Of a stretch of 64,000 bases of DNA, positions 21,561 through 32,752 are shown in pieces (within the stretch, counting starts at the first letter, position 1; the number at the start of each line of letters is the position of its first letter). This DNA is from Guadua angustifolia (taxonomy: Eukaryota > Streptophyta > Magnoliopsida > Poales > Poaceae). The notes beneath the pieces are model-generated. The model worked only from the letters and a program-made list of their open reading frames with translations. It was not told where the DNA came from and did not search any database. Position numbers and translations under genes: made by a program. The DNA lies in NCBI GenBank assembly GCA_036346375.1, contig CM070515.1, positions 20,048,423 through 20,112,422 of the forward strand, given 5' to 3'.

Positions 21561-22699
21561 ATCAATGTTCTATTTGATGACTCGATTTGACCATTGGCTT
21601 GTGCACAATAAGGCAACAAATTTAACAATTTTATACCCAAACTCTGAGCAAAACCTTGAAACTCATCGGACATAAACACTATACCCTAATCAGTTGTAAT
21701 GGTTTGGGGAACTCCAAATCAATGGACAATATGCTCTGAAACAAACCCGATAGCTTCAATACTCGTAATCTTCTTGAGAGGTATCGTCTCAACCCATTTA
21801 GAAAAATAATTGATTTTAGCTAAAATATACTTATGGCCTTTATTCAACGTAGGATAGATTTGTCTAATTACATCCATCCCCCCAACCTCTGAATGGCCAA
21901 GGCTTGATAATTGGGTGTAAAGTTGATGCTAGAGAAAATTGTAAATTACTAAATTTTTATAATCTTGGCATCCTTTGTAATATTTAAAACAATCTTCCAA
22001 CGTCCTAAGACATTTCAGTAACAAACCCTCCAATGTTTGATGATACAGTGTACTATTGAGCATAACATATATTTGAGGACTTGTCTCTTTACCTTTCGAT
22101 CCGCGGGTTGCGATGGATTAGAAAAATAGCTAATTAACTTTGTCATCCAATCAACTGTGTCAACACACAATACCTCAGTGTGTAAGACCGTTTTGTCTAT
22201 CAGCTCATAATCCCTTTTATGGCCAAATATTTTATAACTCGATCCTTATTGAGCTAAATTGTTGGTTTTAGTATTTATCTCACGAGGGACATGATGAATT
22301 ACAAAAGAATTGAATGAGTTGATAAGATTAAGGCATTCATCCAATGATCCAAGTATCATATTAAAATCTCATCATAACAGTTATACTCTCCTCTAATTTG
22401 TTGGACTACTAATAAAGAGTCACCATAGGCCTCAACAGAGTCAACACCAATATTATTGAGCAACTATATGCCTTTAAGTAATGCTTCATATTTGGTTTGA
22501 TTATTAGAACATTTACAATTTAGCCTGAATGCAAAGTCAAAACTGTACCCTTTCGGCAAAATTAAAACTATCCCGATACCATCACCTTCTCGGCATATCA
22601 ATCCATCAAAAAATAATTACCAAGGAGCAATGGATACTAGATTGGCATTCATATCATGTTATAAAATCGGCAATCGCCTGACCTTTAATGGCTCTAGCC

Positions 22700-23103
22700 G
22701 ATTCATATGTTAGGTCGAACTCGATGAGTGTATATGCCCATTTACCAAGCTGACCTCTTGAGATTGGGGCTGACAGTATGTATTTTACAATATCAGTTTT
22801 ACAAATAACTTTAAGCCGATTGTAAAATATAATGCCTTAACTTGGTGCAAGCAAAATACAGAGATAAGCAAAGTTTTTCTACAAAAGGCTACCAAGTTTC
22901 TACATCAATTAATTGTCAACTTAAGTAGAAAATAACTCGCTTTTTACCATTGATCTCTTCTCCAAAATAGCTCCAATTATCGCCTGTTCAGCTAACACAT
23001 ACAGCCCAAATGGTACTGTATTCTGTGGTGAAGCTAGCATTGGTGGTTTGGATAAATATTCTTTTATACTCTCAAAAGTCCTCTGTTGATCAGTTGCCCA
23101 CAC
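22700..23103 (-). pseudogene. Gypsy RNase H region
   Basis: The minus-strand frame 23103-22921 gives WATDQQRTFESIKEYLSKPP, LASPQ and GLYVLAEQAIIGAIL, the connection/RNase H start of gypsy Pol. Downstream sequence to about 22700 still resembles RNase H but is interrupted. Confidence 0.65.
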
Positions 23104-23309
23104 AAATTATTGATTGTCTTTCAACTTTAGCAGTGTAGTAAATGCATTAATCCAACAAGATAAGTTAGAAATAAAACGCCGCAAATTATTAATCTTGCTA
23201 ATCGACTTCTGTAATCCTTTTTGCAAACTGGTGGCTTAGTATTGGCTATATCTTTGACCCTTTCTTGATTAATCTCAATTCCTCTTTCATAGATCACAAA
23301 GTCTAAAAA

Positions 23310-23666
23310 CTATCTAACTGATACACCAAATGCATATTTATGTGGATTCATCTTCAAGTTGTGTGCCCTTGTCTTCTTGAATACTGTTTCCATGTCGGCT
23401 AGATGTTGATTATCTTCCTTGGATTTCACAACAATATCATCGATATAAATTTTCACAATATGACTGATCAAATCATGGAAAATTAAATTCATAGCACATT
23501 GATATGTCACACCAGTATTTTTTAAGCCAAATGTCATCACAACCCATTCAAACAAACCAAGAGCACTAGGGCATCTAAAAGCTATCTTAGGGATATCGGC
23601 TTCCTCCATGAATATTTGATTATATCTAGCATTACCATTGAGAAAACTAATAATCTTATTCTCCAA
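23310..23666 (-). pseudogene. Gypsy reverse transcriptase core
   Basis: A 118-codon open piece of RT: SFLNGNARYNQIFM, KIAFRCPSALGLFEWVVMTF, GLKN, then the catalytic YIDDIVVKS box. These are the palm and YxDD motifs of Ty3/gypsy RT. The frame is broken on both sides, so this is a relic. Confidence 0.85.
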
Positions 23667-24246
23667 TGTAGCATCGATAAATAGATCGACTATAGGCGTT
23701 GAATACTCATCTTTCGAAGTGGCTTTATTTAAATCTTGAAATCAACACACACCCTCAGTTTACTATTTTTTATAACTGAAATGATATTAGAAACACACTT
23801 AGCACATCGGTAAAGCCTGATAAAATTAGCCTCCATCACTCAGTTTCTTCTTTTATTGTATTATACATGGCCAAATTAAATTATCTAGGAGACTGTTTAA
23901 ATGGTCTATAACCTGATTTTATTGGTAGCCAATGTTTAACAAGCCGTCGACTCAATCTCGGCATTTCATGATATTACTAAGCAAAACAATCTTTATAATT
24001 TCTCAAAATCTTGGCCAACTTTTCTTTATAATCTACTACTAATTTTGAACCGATGAAAGTTAGCCTTTTTTATCACCATGATCTATGTCGACTTCATCTA
24101 GCAAATTAGTTGACATAAAACCATGGCCTCATTTCTTGACTTCTTGAAAGTTTTCAATGGCCTCATAGCTATCGTTATTTAGCTAACCGTTATTTGTCGA
24201 TAGCTTCGCATTTTGTCTGGTAGAGCTTTTATTGCCGAGTTGGGCT

Positions 24247-24990
24247 TCATTGGTGTACAATTTCTTCTATCTGATCAAATGTGCTCGGCCTTACGCTAAT
24301 TGGGATGAGATCGATTTTATTGATGCAGATGAAATCATAATCATTTAGGACTTTACCTGATATACACTCAGCCTCGTTATGTTGCCAATTCATGCTTGAA
24401 CTAGCCATAGCTATGTGAGACGATATGTCAGCTTGGACCACATCCACCTCATCCATGTTGCATTGAACAAGCATTTGGTGCATGGTTGATGGGATACAAC
24501 AATTGACATGAATCCAATCTCATCCTAATAGAATACTGTAATTTCCTTAGCATCGTCCACAAAAAAGGCAATCGACATTGTTTTACTGCCGATTGTAAGT
24601 TCCGTCACATGACTCCCATTGCTTCAATGGGATCGTCTATGAAGTCATTCAAAACCATATTAGTTTTAATGAGATTTTCATCAGACTTACCCAATTTTTT
24701 ACACGTAGTATTGGGCATCAGGTTGATAGTTGCTCTCCATTGACTAGCATCCTTAATATTAGCTTGCCATTAATATGGCCTTTTAAGTATAATAGCTTAA
24801 AATGGCGATGATCATCTTGAGATTTCTCAAAAACCGCAGTTTGGGCACCGAGGCATAATTGAGCAAAAGCTTCTTTAGGTGTGCAATGCTTGTTCTAAAC
24901 TCCGCCGGCAACGTGAATACCATGTTGATATCCATCGGTAGTGGAGTGTTGTCACAAATCACAGGTGAATCCAAATCATTGGCCAAGTCA
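24247..24990 (-). pseudogene. Gypsy protease-flanking region
   Basis: Minus-strand pieces typical of the gag-pol boundary in this lineage: DINMVFTLPAEFR near 24925, a degenerate protease active-site block (TINLMP near 24715), and ILLGWDWIHVNCCIPSTMHQ (about 24535-24480). The catalytic Asp-Ser/Thr-Gly is not intact. Confidence 0.55.
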
Positions 24991-25060
24991 AATTCATCTG
25001 CAATTGGTTCCTTTTTCCTCCACTCCTTTTTGGCGATTTTGATCAGACAAAGTTCATTAA

Positions 25061-25542
25061 TAGAGATGGCAACGGGTCGGGTCGGGTGCGGGTTTTACAA
25101 AACCCGACCGATCCAAACCCGAATTGAAAAACCCGACCAACGAATAGCATATCGGGTAAAACCTATACCGAACCGAACCCGACGGTGCGAAATCCGACGG
25201 CAATTGACGGGTTTGTGTATTACGGTGGCAATAGGTTGGGTCGGTGTGGGTTTTGCAAAACCGACCCGACAAAAACCGAACTCAAAACCCAAGTCAAACC
25301 CGACGGTGCCAAACCGAACCCAAAACCGGTCAAACCCGACGGTGCAAAAACGACCCTAAACCCATGGTGCCGGAACCAACTGGTGCAGATGGGTATATAT
25401 GATATTTCGGTGCCGATGGGTACCATGGTGAAAATTAAAACCGAACCCAATTCAAGAACAGTGGGTAAAATTAAAACCGAACCCGACCCGACGGGTGCAA
25501 AACCAGCAGTATCCGAACCCGCGTGTACAATTGCCACCCCTA
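25061..25542. mobile_element. hAT-like MITE inserted in gypsy gag
   Basis: A 482-bp element with a perfect 8-bp target duplication TTCATTAA (25053-25060 and 25543-25550) and inverted ends TAGAGATGGCAA / TTGCCACCCCTA. The interior is full of CGGGT/ACCCG motifs (GGGTCGGGTCGGGTGCGGG, CCCGACGGTGC), the usual subterminal repeats of such elements. It has no transposase. Confidence 0.88.
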
Positions 25543-25793
25543 TTCATTAAAGGCTTCATCCCTCTCTTTTTCTTACTCAACTTCTCTCATTTCTTGAGCC
25601 CTCAATCTCTGAAGTCTTCTATATTGAGATCGGTTGAGGTCTGGAGGGCACCATCTTGGCTTTGGCTCGATCGACAATCTATCTTACCAACCAAGTCCAT
25701 GTTAGTCATAGAACTGGATTCCTCATCCTGATCCTACCTCTAATTTCGTTCGGCCTAGATACTCTTTCTTGCACTAGTATCACATTGGCGACT

Positions 25794-27271
25794 TGTGAGA
25801 TCATGTGATGAAAAATTGGTTGAATGGTGAAATTGGCATTGTAAAGTGATTTTGGTTATGGCATATGTGGTGCTTGTCTATGTGCTATGTTAAGATGATT
25901 ATCATGCTGGTGATAGCATGATGGAGTTTGCTTGATGCAATGCACTCATGTGAGTGGTTGCATGGGTCATTTTGAGGCAAGTCGTGGACTTGTGCTCAAA
26001 TGATCGCTTGTTTATCTTGGTGATAGCATAATGGTTTTGCTTGATGCAATGCACTCATGTGAGTGGTTGCATGGATTGATGTTGAGTCAAGTCGTGGACT
26101 TGTGCTCGGATGTGTTTGTTAATTCATGTGCGGTGTTGCTCGAGGGCTAACGTGGTCGATGGCGGACCGAACTAGGTTCATGGAGGAACCGAGGTTCGGA
26201 CTAGGTTCGAGGAGGAATCGAGGTCTTGGTGGTCGAGGATGTCATGCGGGACGTTCGGGCTAGAGAACATGCACATGAAGGCTGGTTAGTCACGTATGTG
26301 CAGCAGGTGGGCTGTTCATGCGTGCAAGGTTTTGGTTTTGGCCATGTTGGGCCAAGTAGAGATAGATACAAACTCCTTCCATGTTGGAAGTGGAGTTGTA
26401 TTCAATCTCGTTATGTTTGCTCTATATAAATAGGGGGAGGTGTCCCCTGTTTATTTGTGAGAGCAAGATTTTAGGGTTGTACTCTTTTGTTTGAGTACTG
26501 TAACCAGATCAGAAATAAAGATCCTTCTTGCATCTTCAGTGGCTGGTAATTTTCGTCTTGCTCTTGGCTTCGACATAGTTGATCGATCGCTTGAAGTTTT
26601 GTTCATCACAACAGTCACGAAGTTCATCACGGAGTTCGGTTCTTTGCAAAGGTATCATCTTGCGAAGGTAATATCTTTTGATCCGTAGATCCGATTGACC
26701 TGATTCCTTTTTTGTTCACTTAAGAACTGAATCTAGTTTATACAGTTAAAAGTTCACATCAATCCAACGGTTAGATCTTTGGGAATTACTACTCGCCTAG
26801 ATTGATGTCCTGCTCGCCCGACTGCTCGCGTGGTCGCCCGGATTCCGTCATCTTTCAAAGGACATAACTTTAGATCCATAGATCCGATTGACCTGATTCT
26901 TTTTTTGTTAGCTGTGGAATTGAGTATAGTTTCTACAGTTAAAATATCACATTAATCCAACAGTTGGATCTCTAGAAATCTTAGTTTTTCTAAACTAGTC
27001 GCCCGGTTGATAACGTGCTCGCCCAATCTGCTCGCCCAAGTGCCAACCTGCTCGCCCATGTGCCAAACTGGTCACCCAAGTGCTCTACTGGTCGCCCAAG
27101 TGCCCAAACTGGTCACCCAGACTGGTCTATTGGTTTCCCAACTGCATAAACTGATTTCCAAGCAATTTGAGTTTCAATTGGGGTGTTTGAAAAGTTCGAA
27201 AATTTGATTTTAGCTTCCGTGCAATCATTCACCCCCCTTTGATTGCTACATTAGTATATTTCGATCCTACA
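25794..27271 (+). repeat. 5' LTR of the copia element
   Basis: Starts TGTGAGATCA and ends CGATCCTACA. A canonical TATATAAATAG lies at 26423-26433. Internal features: a 192-bp tandem duplication (CCGATTGACCTGATTC at 26691 and 26883) and a minisatellite of about 19-20-bp units (GCTCGCCCAAGTGCCAACC type) at about 27012-27130. Confidence 0.9.
26423..26433 (+). promoter_or_regulatory. TATA box in the copia 5' LTR
   Basis: TATATAAATAG in the LTR, conserved as TATAAATAG in the 3' LTR at 31874-31882. This is the expected promoter for the genomic RNA. Confidence 0.6.
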
Positions 27272-27273
27272 AG

Positions 27274-27285
27274 TGGTATCAGAGC
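27274..27285 (+). other. Primer-binding site, initiator-Met tRNA
   Basis: TGGTATCAGAGC lies two bases after the 5' LTR end, complementary to the 3' end of initiator Met tRNA. It sets the plus orientation of the element. Confidence 0.92.
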
Positions 27286-27330
27286 AAGGTATTTCTAATT
27301 ATTCTTAACAGGTGATTAGAAACCGTAGCG

Positions 27331-28644
27331 ATGGATAGGTATTCGACAAAACCTTATGTTTTCGATGGTGTTGATTTTCAGTTTTGAAAAGCAAAGATGG
27401 AGGCATATATTCAAGCTCAGGGTTTTGCAATTTGGAAAAAGGTCTACAAGCCATACAATGTTCCTGAGAATGATGAAGTCAATGACACAAATCGAGCACA
27501 TGTTGAAGCGAACAGCAAAGCAAGGAATTTGATCATCCAAGGACTAGGAAGAAGTGATTTTGATCGTGTGATTCATCTCAAGTCTGCATATGAGGTATGG
27601 AAATCTCTTTGTGATTATCATGAAGGTTCTAACACTGTTAAAGAGGTTAGGCAAGATATTTATAAGAAAGAATACATGTGATTTGAGATGAAGCCTGGTG
27701 AGTCTCTAGATGATTTCTTTGCACGGTTCAATAAAATTCTTAGCAGTTTACATGCTGTTGGAGTTTTCTTTGATGAGGCTACAAATGCTAGACAATTGCT
27801 TGGTGCATTAGACATGTCTATTTGGGAGATGAAAGTTACCTCCATTAGAGAATCTACTGTCATGAGTACACTCACTTTAGATGTTCTGTTCTGTAGATTA
27901 AAAACTCATGAGTTGGATGTTCTTGCTAGGAAGACTGTTCAAAAATCAATTGCACTGACCTCCCAATCTAGCATGTCTCAGAATAATGTTTCTTCAAGTT
28001 TTGCTTTGTCTTCCTTGTCTTCACTAACTGATGAACAGATTGAAGATTTTCCTAAAGAAGATTTGGCACTACTCTCTTCTCGTTTTAATAAAGCTTTGCA
28101 GAATGTGAGAATGAGAAAGAGAGTTGGTGGTAGCCCTCCAATATGCTATGAGTGTGGTGACCTCAACCACATTCGTTCAAATTGTCCTAAACTTGCAGGA
28201 AAAGCATCAAGGGAGGAAAAGGACATTGACAGAAGAAAAGAGAAGAAAAAGTTTTCTCCAAGAAATAGAAAGAAGAAGAGCTTTATCAACAGCAATGTTG
28301 TCCATTGGGTCCTTTCCGCTCTTGAACAAGTCAATTTGAGTGATGTGGATTCGGAGAGCAGTGAAGATGACACAACAACTCCAAGCAAACATGAATTGAC
28401 AGGGTTGTGTCTCATGGCTAGGAGTGATGTAAGCATTACCGAGGACGATCATGACAGCGATTGCAATGAGGTAGAACCTTCTTACGATGAATTAACTATT
28501 GCCGTTGTTCGTCTTGGAAAATTGCTTGACAAACGCGACAAGAAGATTAAGAAACATGATGTTCTTGTGGAATCTTTGAATACTAAAATTGCTAGACTTA
28601 AATCTTTGATTCTGATGATGATGCTTGCAAATCATGTGACTTAA
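27331..28644 (+). pseudogene. Copia Gag, interrupted by two TGG-to-TGA stops
   Basis: One continuous frame from the ATG at 27331 to the stop at 28642 is broken only by TGA at 27385-27387 and 27679-27681. Both fall where family copies have Trp (FQF-stop-KAKM and EYM-stop-FEMKPGES). The content is a UBN2/DUF4219-type copia gag: VFDGVDFQF, VWKSLCDYHEGSNTVKEVRQ, ESLDDFFARFNKIL, then the zinc knuckle CYECGDLNHIRSNC (CX2CX4HX4C) near 28144-28190 and Lys-rich and acidic tails. Without the stops it would have 437 codons. Only these two nonsense changes break it, so inactivation may be recent. Confidence 0.88.
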
Positions 28645-29578
28645 TTCTTGTGAGCTTCTTGTGCTTAGGAAAGAACATGTTTCTTTGTTAGAACAAGTCA
28701 ATCTTGAAAAGAAAGAAAATAAGAAACATGTTAAAACGCTAGTTGTTCAACTGTTGATTTGCATGATACAACTTATTGTTCTAAATGTGCTATATCGGAA
28801 TTGAAGTTGCATGATGCAAATGCTAGGGTTTCTCAAATGACGATGCTATGCTCACTCATGAAGTTCTCTCATGCTCAACTTGTCATAAGCGAAAAGGAAA
28901 AGTGGACGTTCCATGTAATAACTGTTTAACTCTTTCTCGAAAGGTTGATTACTTGGAAAAATCTTTAGAACGGTTCACTCTTCGAAAGAAAAACCTAAAC
29001 ATGATTTTGGATCAATCAAAAGTCGATTACTCATCACAAAGGTTTAGGTTTTGATTCTTATGCTCATTATAAGTCGCATGCTCCTCATTATTAAGACACT
29101 TGAAAGAGGAAAACTTGAGATTGCAAATGAGCCTAAGAAAACGGTTTTCAGATCATTGGTGTGCTATCTTCTACTATGATGAATGCAAATGTTACTACAT
29201 TACTAAAGCTAAACATCATGTTAAGTATACTTGCACTCATTGTGGTAGAGATGGACACTTAGTAGATTTTTGCTTTAGACTAGCCAAACAAACAAAAGAA
29301 AGAGAAGACTAAGGCTAGGTCTAATTTCAGAAGGCACATTTCACTCCTCATTTTGTGCCTAAGGTGATGCAAACACCTTTTGTTTGCAAGAAACACGGAA
29401 AGAGCAAATCTGATTTTGTGAACAAGCATCCTCATTTTGTGCCTAGGGTGATGCAAACATCTTTTGTTGAAAGAAACACGAGAAAGGGCAAATCTGTTTT
29501 TGTGAACAAGCATACTGTGTTGTGCCTACTGTCGTGTGTCTCGATCTTGGATTCCCAAATGCTTTATTTCTAACCCCA
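28645..29578 (+). pseudogene. Downstream part of the copia Gag region: coiled coil and second zinc knuckle
   Basis: Frameshifted pieces: a Cys-rich segment CSTCHKRKGKVDVPCNNC (about 28876-28930), a coiled coil (LSRKVDYLEKSLERFTLRKK, about 28933-28992), a second knuckle CTHCGRDGHLVDFC (29233-29274), and two 28-residue repeats (29346-29513). Then comes a WIPK-like phrase where copia pol usually begins; beyond it no protease or integrase is recognised. Confidence 0.6.
29346..29513 (+). repeat. 84-bp tandem repeat (28 codons) in the copia gag region
   Basis: CCTCATTTTGTGCCTA-GGTGATGCAAACA occurs at 29346 and 29430. Both units translate in one frame as PHFVP-VMQT-FV...K-FVNKH. The period is a multiple of three, as expected for a duplication that arose while coding. 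Confidence 0.85.
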
Positions 29579-31231
29579 AGATCTGAGGCCTCGACATCTT
29601 CTCGTCTATGTAGGTTTTTCGGATCGGGTTGGAGAACGAAGTTTAGTGGATCTTGGTCTTTTGCAAGATGGGATCAAGACTTGGATGGTTCTCACCCTTG
29701 AGATGGTTTTCAAGAAGCATGTGCAATAATTCTTCATCTACTTTGTGAGCTATTTGATACACTCATGTTCTTTACATTCACAGATATCTAATTGTGGTAT
29801 GAGATGAAATGATTGTTTATATGCTCATATGTATCCTCTGGCATGTTCAATAATGTTATATCTTATATCATGCCTTTCATGCTTTGAATTCACTTATCAT
29901 GATTCATGTCTATGCTTAATTGAACATACCATGATAACTCAAGCTCATGTATGTCATCATCTCCTCTCTGTTGATCTCATTGGTTATCTATTTGAGGGGG
30001 AGTTATTGATTATTGGTGAAAATTCCTTTCGGTTGCCTTTTTGGGAGGTTTGTTCTTTCAGTCTTTTGTTTTTAAAATAATTTCCTTCAGGTGACAATTT
30101 TGTAGAAGGTTTTTAAGATGGTTGTTTTGAGGGTGAGTTCTTTGAAGTTTTTGTAATATTGTGTAACATGTTTTTTGTTTCGTGTATTTCTTAAATGAAA
30201 AACAAAAAAAATTGAAAAACAGTAAAAGTACTGAGCATTGTATTTCACACATATATGTCATTTGAAGCCATGTTTATGCTACAAGGTCTTTGCAACTTCC
30301 TGTTTATACATATATGGTGTAGTTTATGTCATGACTTTTTAAATGGAATGACAACTTGAATTAAAATCTTGTCTTGGTTGAACCTTCTTGGCTATCTTGA
30401 TCCTGCTCAAAAGTGCTAAATATGAAAGTTAAGTGCTAAAACTAAAAGAGTGATTGTTGATAAATGCAAGAACAAGGTTATGTACTATCGCACTTCTTCT
30501 TTACGAGACTACTTATCATTGCACTTTGATGTGAACTTGGAAGAGGTTGTGTATGACCGAAATCATGAAACCTTAAGTTTGTGATTGCTTGACATGGTTG
30601 AAAAGTAAGGCTGATGGTGCATGTAATTCCTTGCAATTGTTATTGTTGCAATCAAAGTAATGAATCAGTTTTTCAAAGCATAAATAAAGTGCACAAAAAT
30701 TCAATATTTTCAGGTTTTAAGATTGTTGAGAAAGGGAGATCATGCCATACAAAAAAAATCGTTAATAGTACTTGATTTCTAGTTATGCTTACTCTACATT
30801 ATTTATGTGTAGATTTAAGGGTGCAAGTACTGTTGATAGCATGACTTGATGATCAAGTTGTTACATTTGTGCATGATTCATAATGCTTAGTACATATAAA
30901 AAAAAGAAAACATCAACATAAAGGGGGAGAAGTTTCTCTTTTGCTTTCTTTTTGCATTCTTGATGAATCCATTGTCAAAGGGGGAGAAATTTTGGAATCA
31001 AAAGGGGAGAAATTTTTGGTCACACATTGCACATTCACACACACATTTCTTCTTTCTGTTAGGGGGAGTCTTTCTTTTTAATAGGGGGAGATTTCTTTTT
31101 AGATAGGGGGAGATTTTTTTTCTTCTTCTTTTGGTCACTTTACTTCTTTTAAAAATGGTGTTGCTATTGTAAGGTGAATGCCAATGTTCGTTTCCAAATG
31201 GTATTGCCAATGTTTTCATCAAGGGGGAGAT
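29579..31231 (+). other. Non-coding interior of the copia element with repeated GGGGGAG tracts
   Basis: There is no pol coding. Between 29995 and 31231 purine tracts of the type (A)GGGGGAG(A) recur: about 29995, 30921, 30979, 31003 (AAGGGGAG), 31061, 31083, 31106 and the functional-position copy at 31221-31231. Confidence 0.6.
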
Positions 31232-32747
31232 TGTGAGATCAAGTGATGAAAAATTGGTTGAATGGTGAAATTGGCATTATAAAGTGATTTTGGTTATGGC
31301 ATGTGTGGTGCTTGTGCATGTGCTATGTTAAGATGATTATCATGCTGGTGATAGCATGATGGAGTTTGCTTGATGCAATGCACTCATGTGAGTGGTTGCA
31401 TGGGCTGTTTTTGAGGCAAGTCATGGACTTGTGCTCAAATGATCGTTTGTTTATGCTGGTGATAGCATAATGGTTTTGCTTGATGCAATGCACTCATGTG
31501 AGTGGTTGCATGGATTGATGTTGAGTCAAGTCGTGGACTTGTGCTCGGATGTGTTTGTTAATTCATGTGCAGGTGTTGCTCGAGGGCGAACGTGGTCGAT
31601 GACGGGACCGGAACTAGGTTCATGGAGGAACTGAGGTTCGGGACTAGGTTCAGGGAGGAATTGAGGTCTTGGTGGTCGAGGATGTCATGCGGGACGTTCG
31701 GGCTAGAGAACATGCACATGAAGGCTGGTTAGTCACGTATGTGCAGCAGGTGGGCTGTTCATGCGTGCAAGGTTTTGGTTTTGGTCATGGTCATATTGGG
31801 CCAAGTAGAGATAGATACAAACTCCTTCCATGTTGGAAGTGGAGTTGTATTCAATCTCGTTATGTTTGCTCTGTATAAATAGGTGGAGGTGTCACCTGTT
31901 TATTTGTGAGAGCAAGATTTTAGGGTTGTACTCTTTTGTTTGAGTACTGTAACCAAATCAGAAATAAAGATCCTTCTTGCATCTTCAGTGGCTGGTAATT
32001 TTTGTCTTGCTCTTGGCTTCGACATAGTTGATCGATCGCTTGAAGTTTTGTTCATCACAGCAGTCACGAAGTTCATCACGGAGTTCGGTTCTTTGCAAAG
32101 GTATCATCTTGCGAAGGTAATATCTTTTGATCCGCAGATTCGATCGATTTGATTCCTTTTTTGTTACTTCAAAATTGAATCTAGTTTATACAGTTAAAAT
32201 TTCACGTCAATCCAATGGTTAGATCTTTGGGAATTACTGCTCGCCCAGATTGATGCCCTGCTCGCGTGGTCGCCCGGATTCAGTCATCTTGCGAAGGACA
32301 TAACTTTAGATCCATATATCTGATTGATCTAATTCTTTTTTTGTTAGCTGTGGCATTGATTCTAGTTTCTACAGTTAAAATTTTACATCAATCCAATGGT
32401 TGGATCTCTAGAAATCTTAGTTTTTTAAACTAGTCGCTTGGGTTGGTAACGTGCTCGCCCAACTTTGCTCGCTTCGCCGCCCAACCTCGCTCGCCCAAGT
32501 GCCAACCTCGCTCGTCCAAGTGCCAAACCCGTTGCCCAAATGTTTCTTGGTCGCCCAAGTGCCCAAACCGGTCGCCAAGTGATCTCTTGATCGCCAGATG
32601 GTCTATTGGTTTCCCAACTGCATAAACTGATTTCCAAGCAATTTGAGTTTCAATTGGGGTGTTTGAAAAGTTTGAAAATTTGATTTTAGCTTCCGCGCAA
32701 TCATTCACCCCCCTCTGATTGCTATATTAGTATATTTCGACCCTACA
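31232..32747 (+). repeat. 3' LTR of the copia element
   Basis: Close copy of 25794-27271, ending CGACCCTACA before the target duplication CGACT. It shares the TATA region and the GCTCGCCCAA minisatellite (about 32450-32600), with differences in the number and sequence of units. Confidence 0.9.
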
Positions 32748-32752
32748 CGACT

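Larger units (their letters stand above)
25794..32747 (+). mobile_element. Copia-type LTR retrotransposon, structurally complete, lacking pol
   Basis: LTRs 25794-27271 (1478 bp) and 31232-32747 (1516 bp), both TG...CA, with a perfect 5-bp target duplication CGACT (25789-25793 and 32748-32752). PBS at 27274-27285; polypurine tract AAGGGGGAGAT just before the 3' LTR. The interior (3960 bp) has a copia-style gag (27331 to about 29570) and then non-coding sequence with scattered GGGGGAG tracts. No integrase, RT or RNase H motif is seen, so movement would need Pol from elsewhere. It is inserted in the gag of the older gypsy element. Confidence 0.92.
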
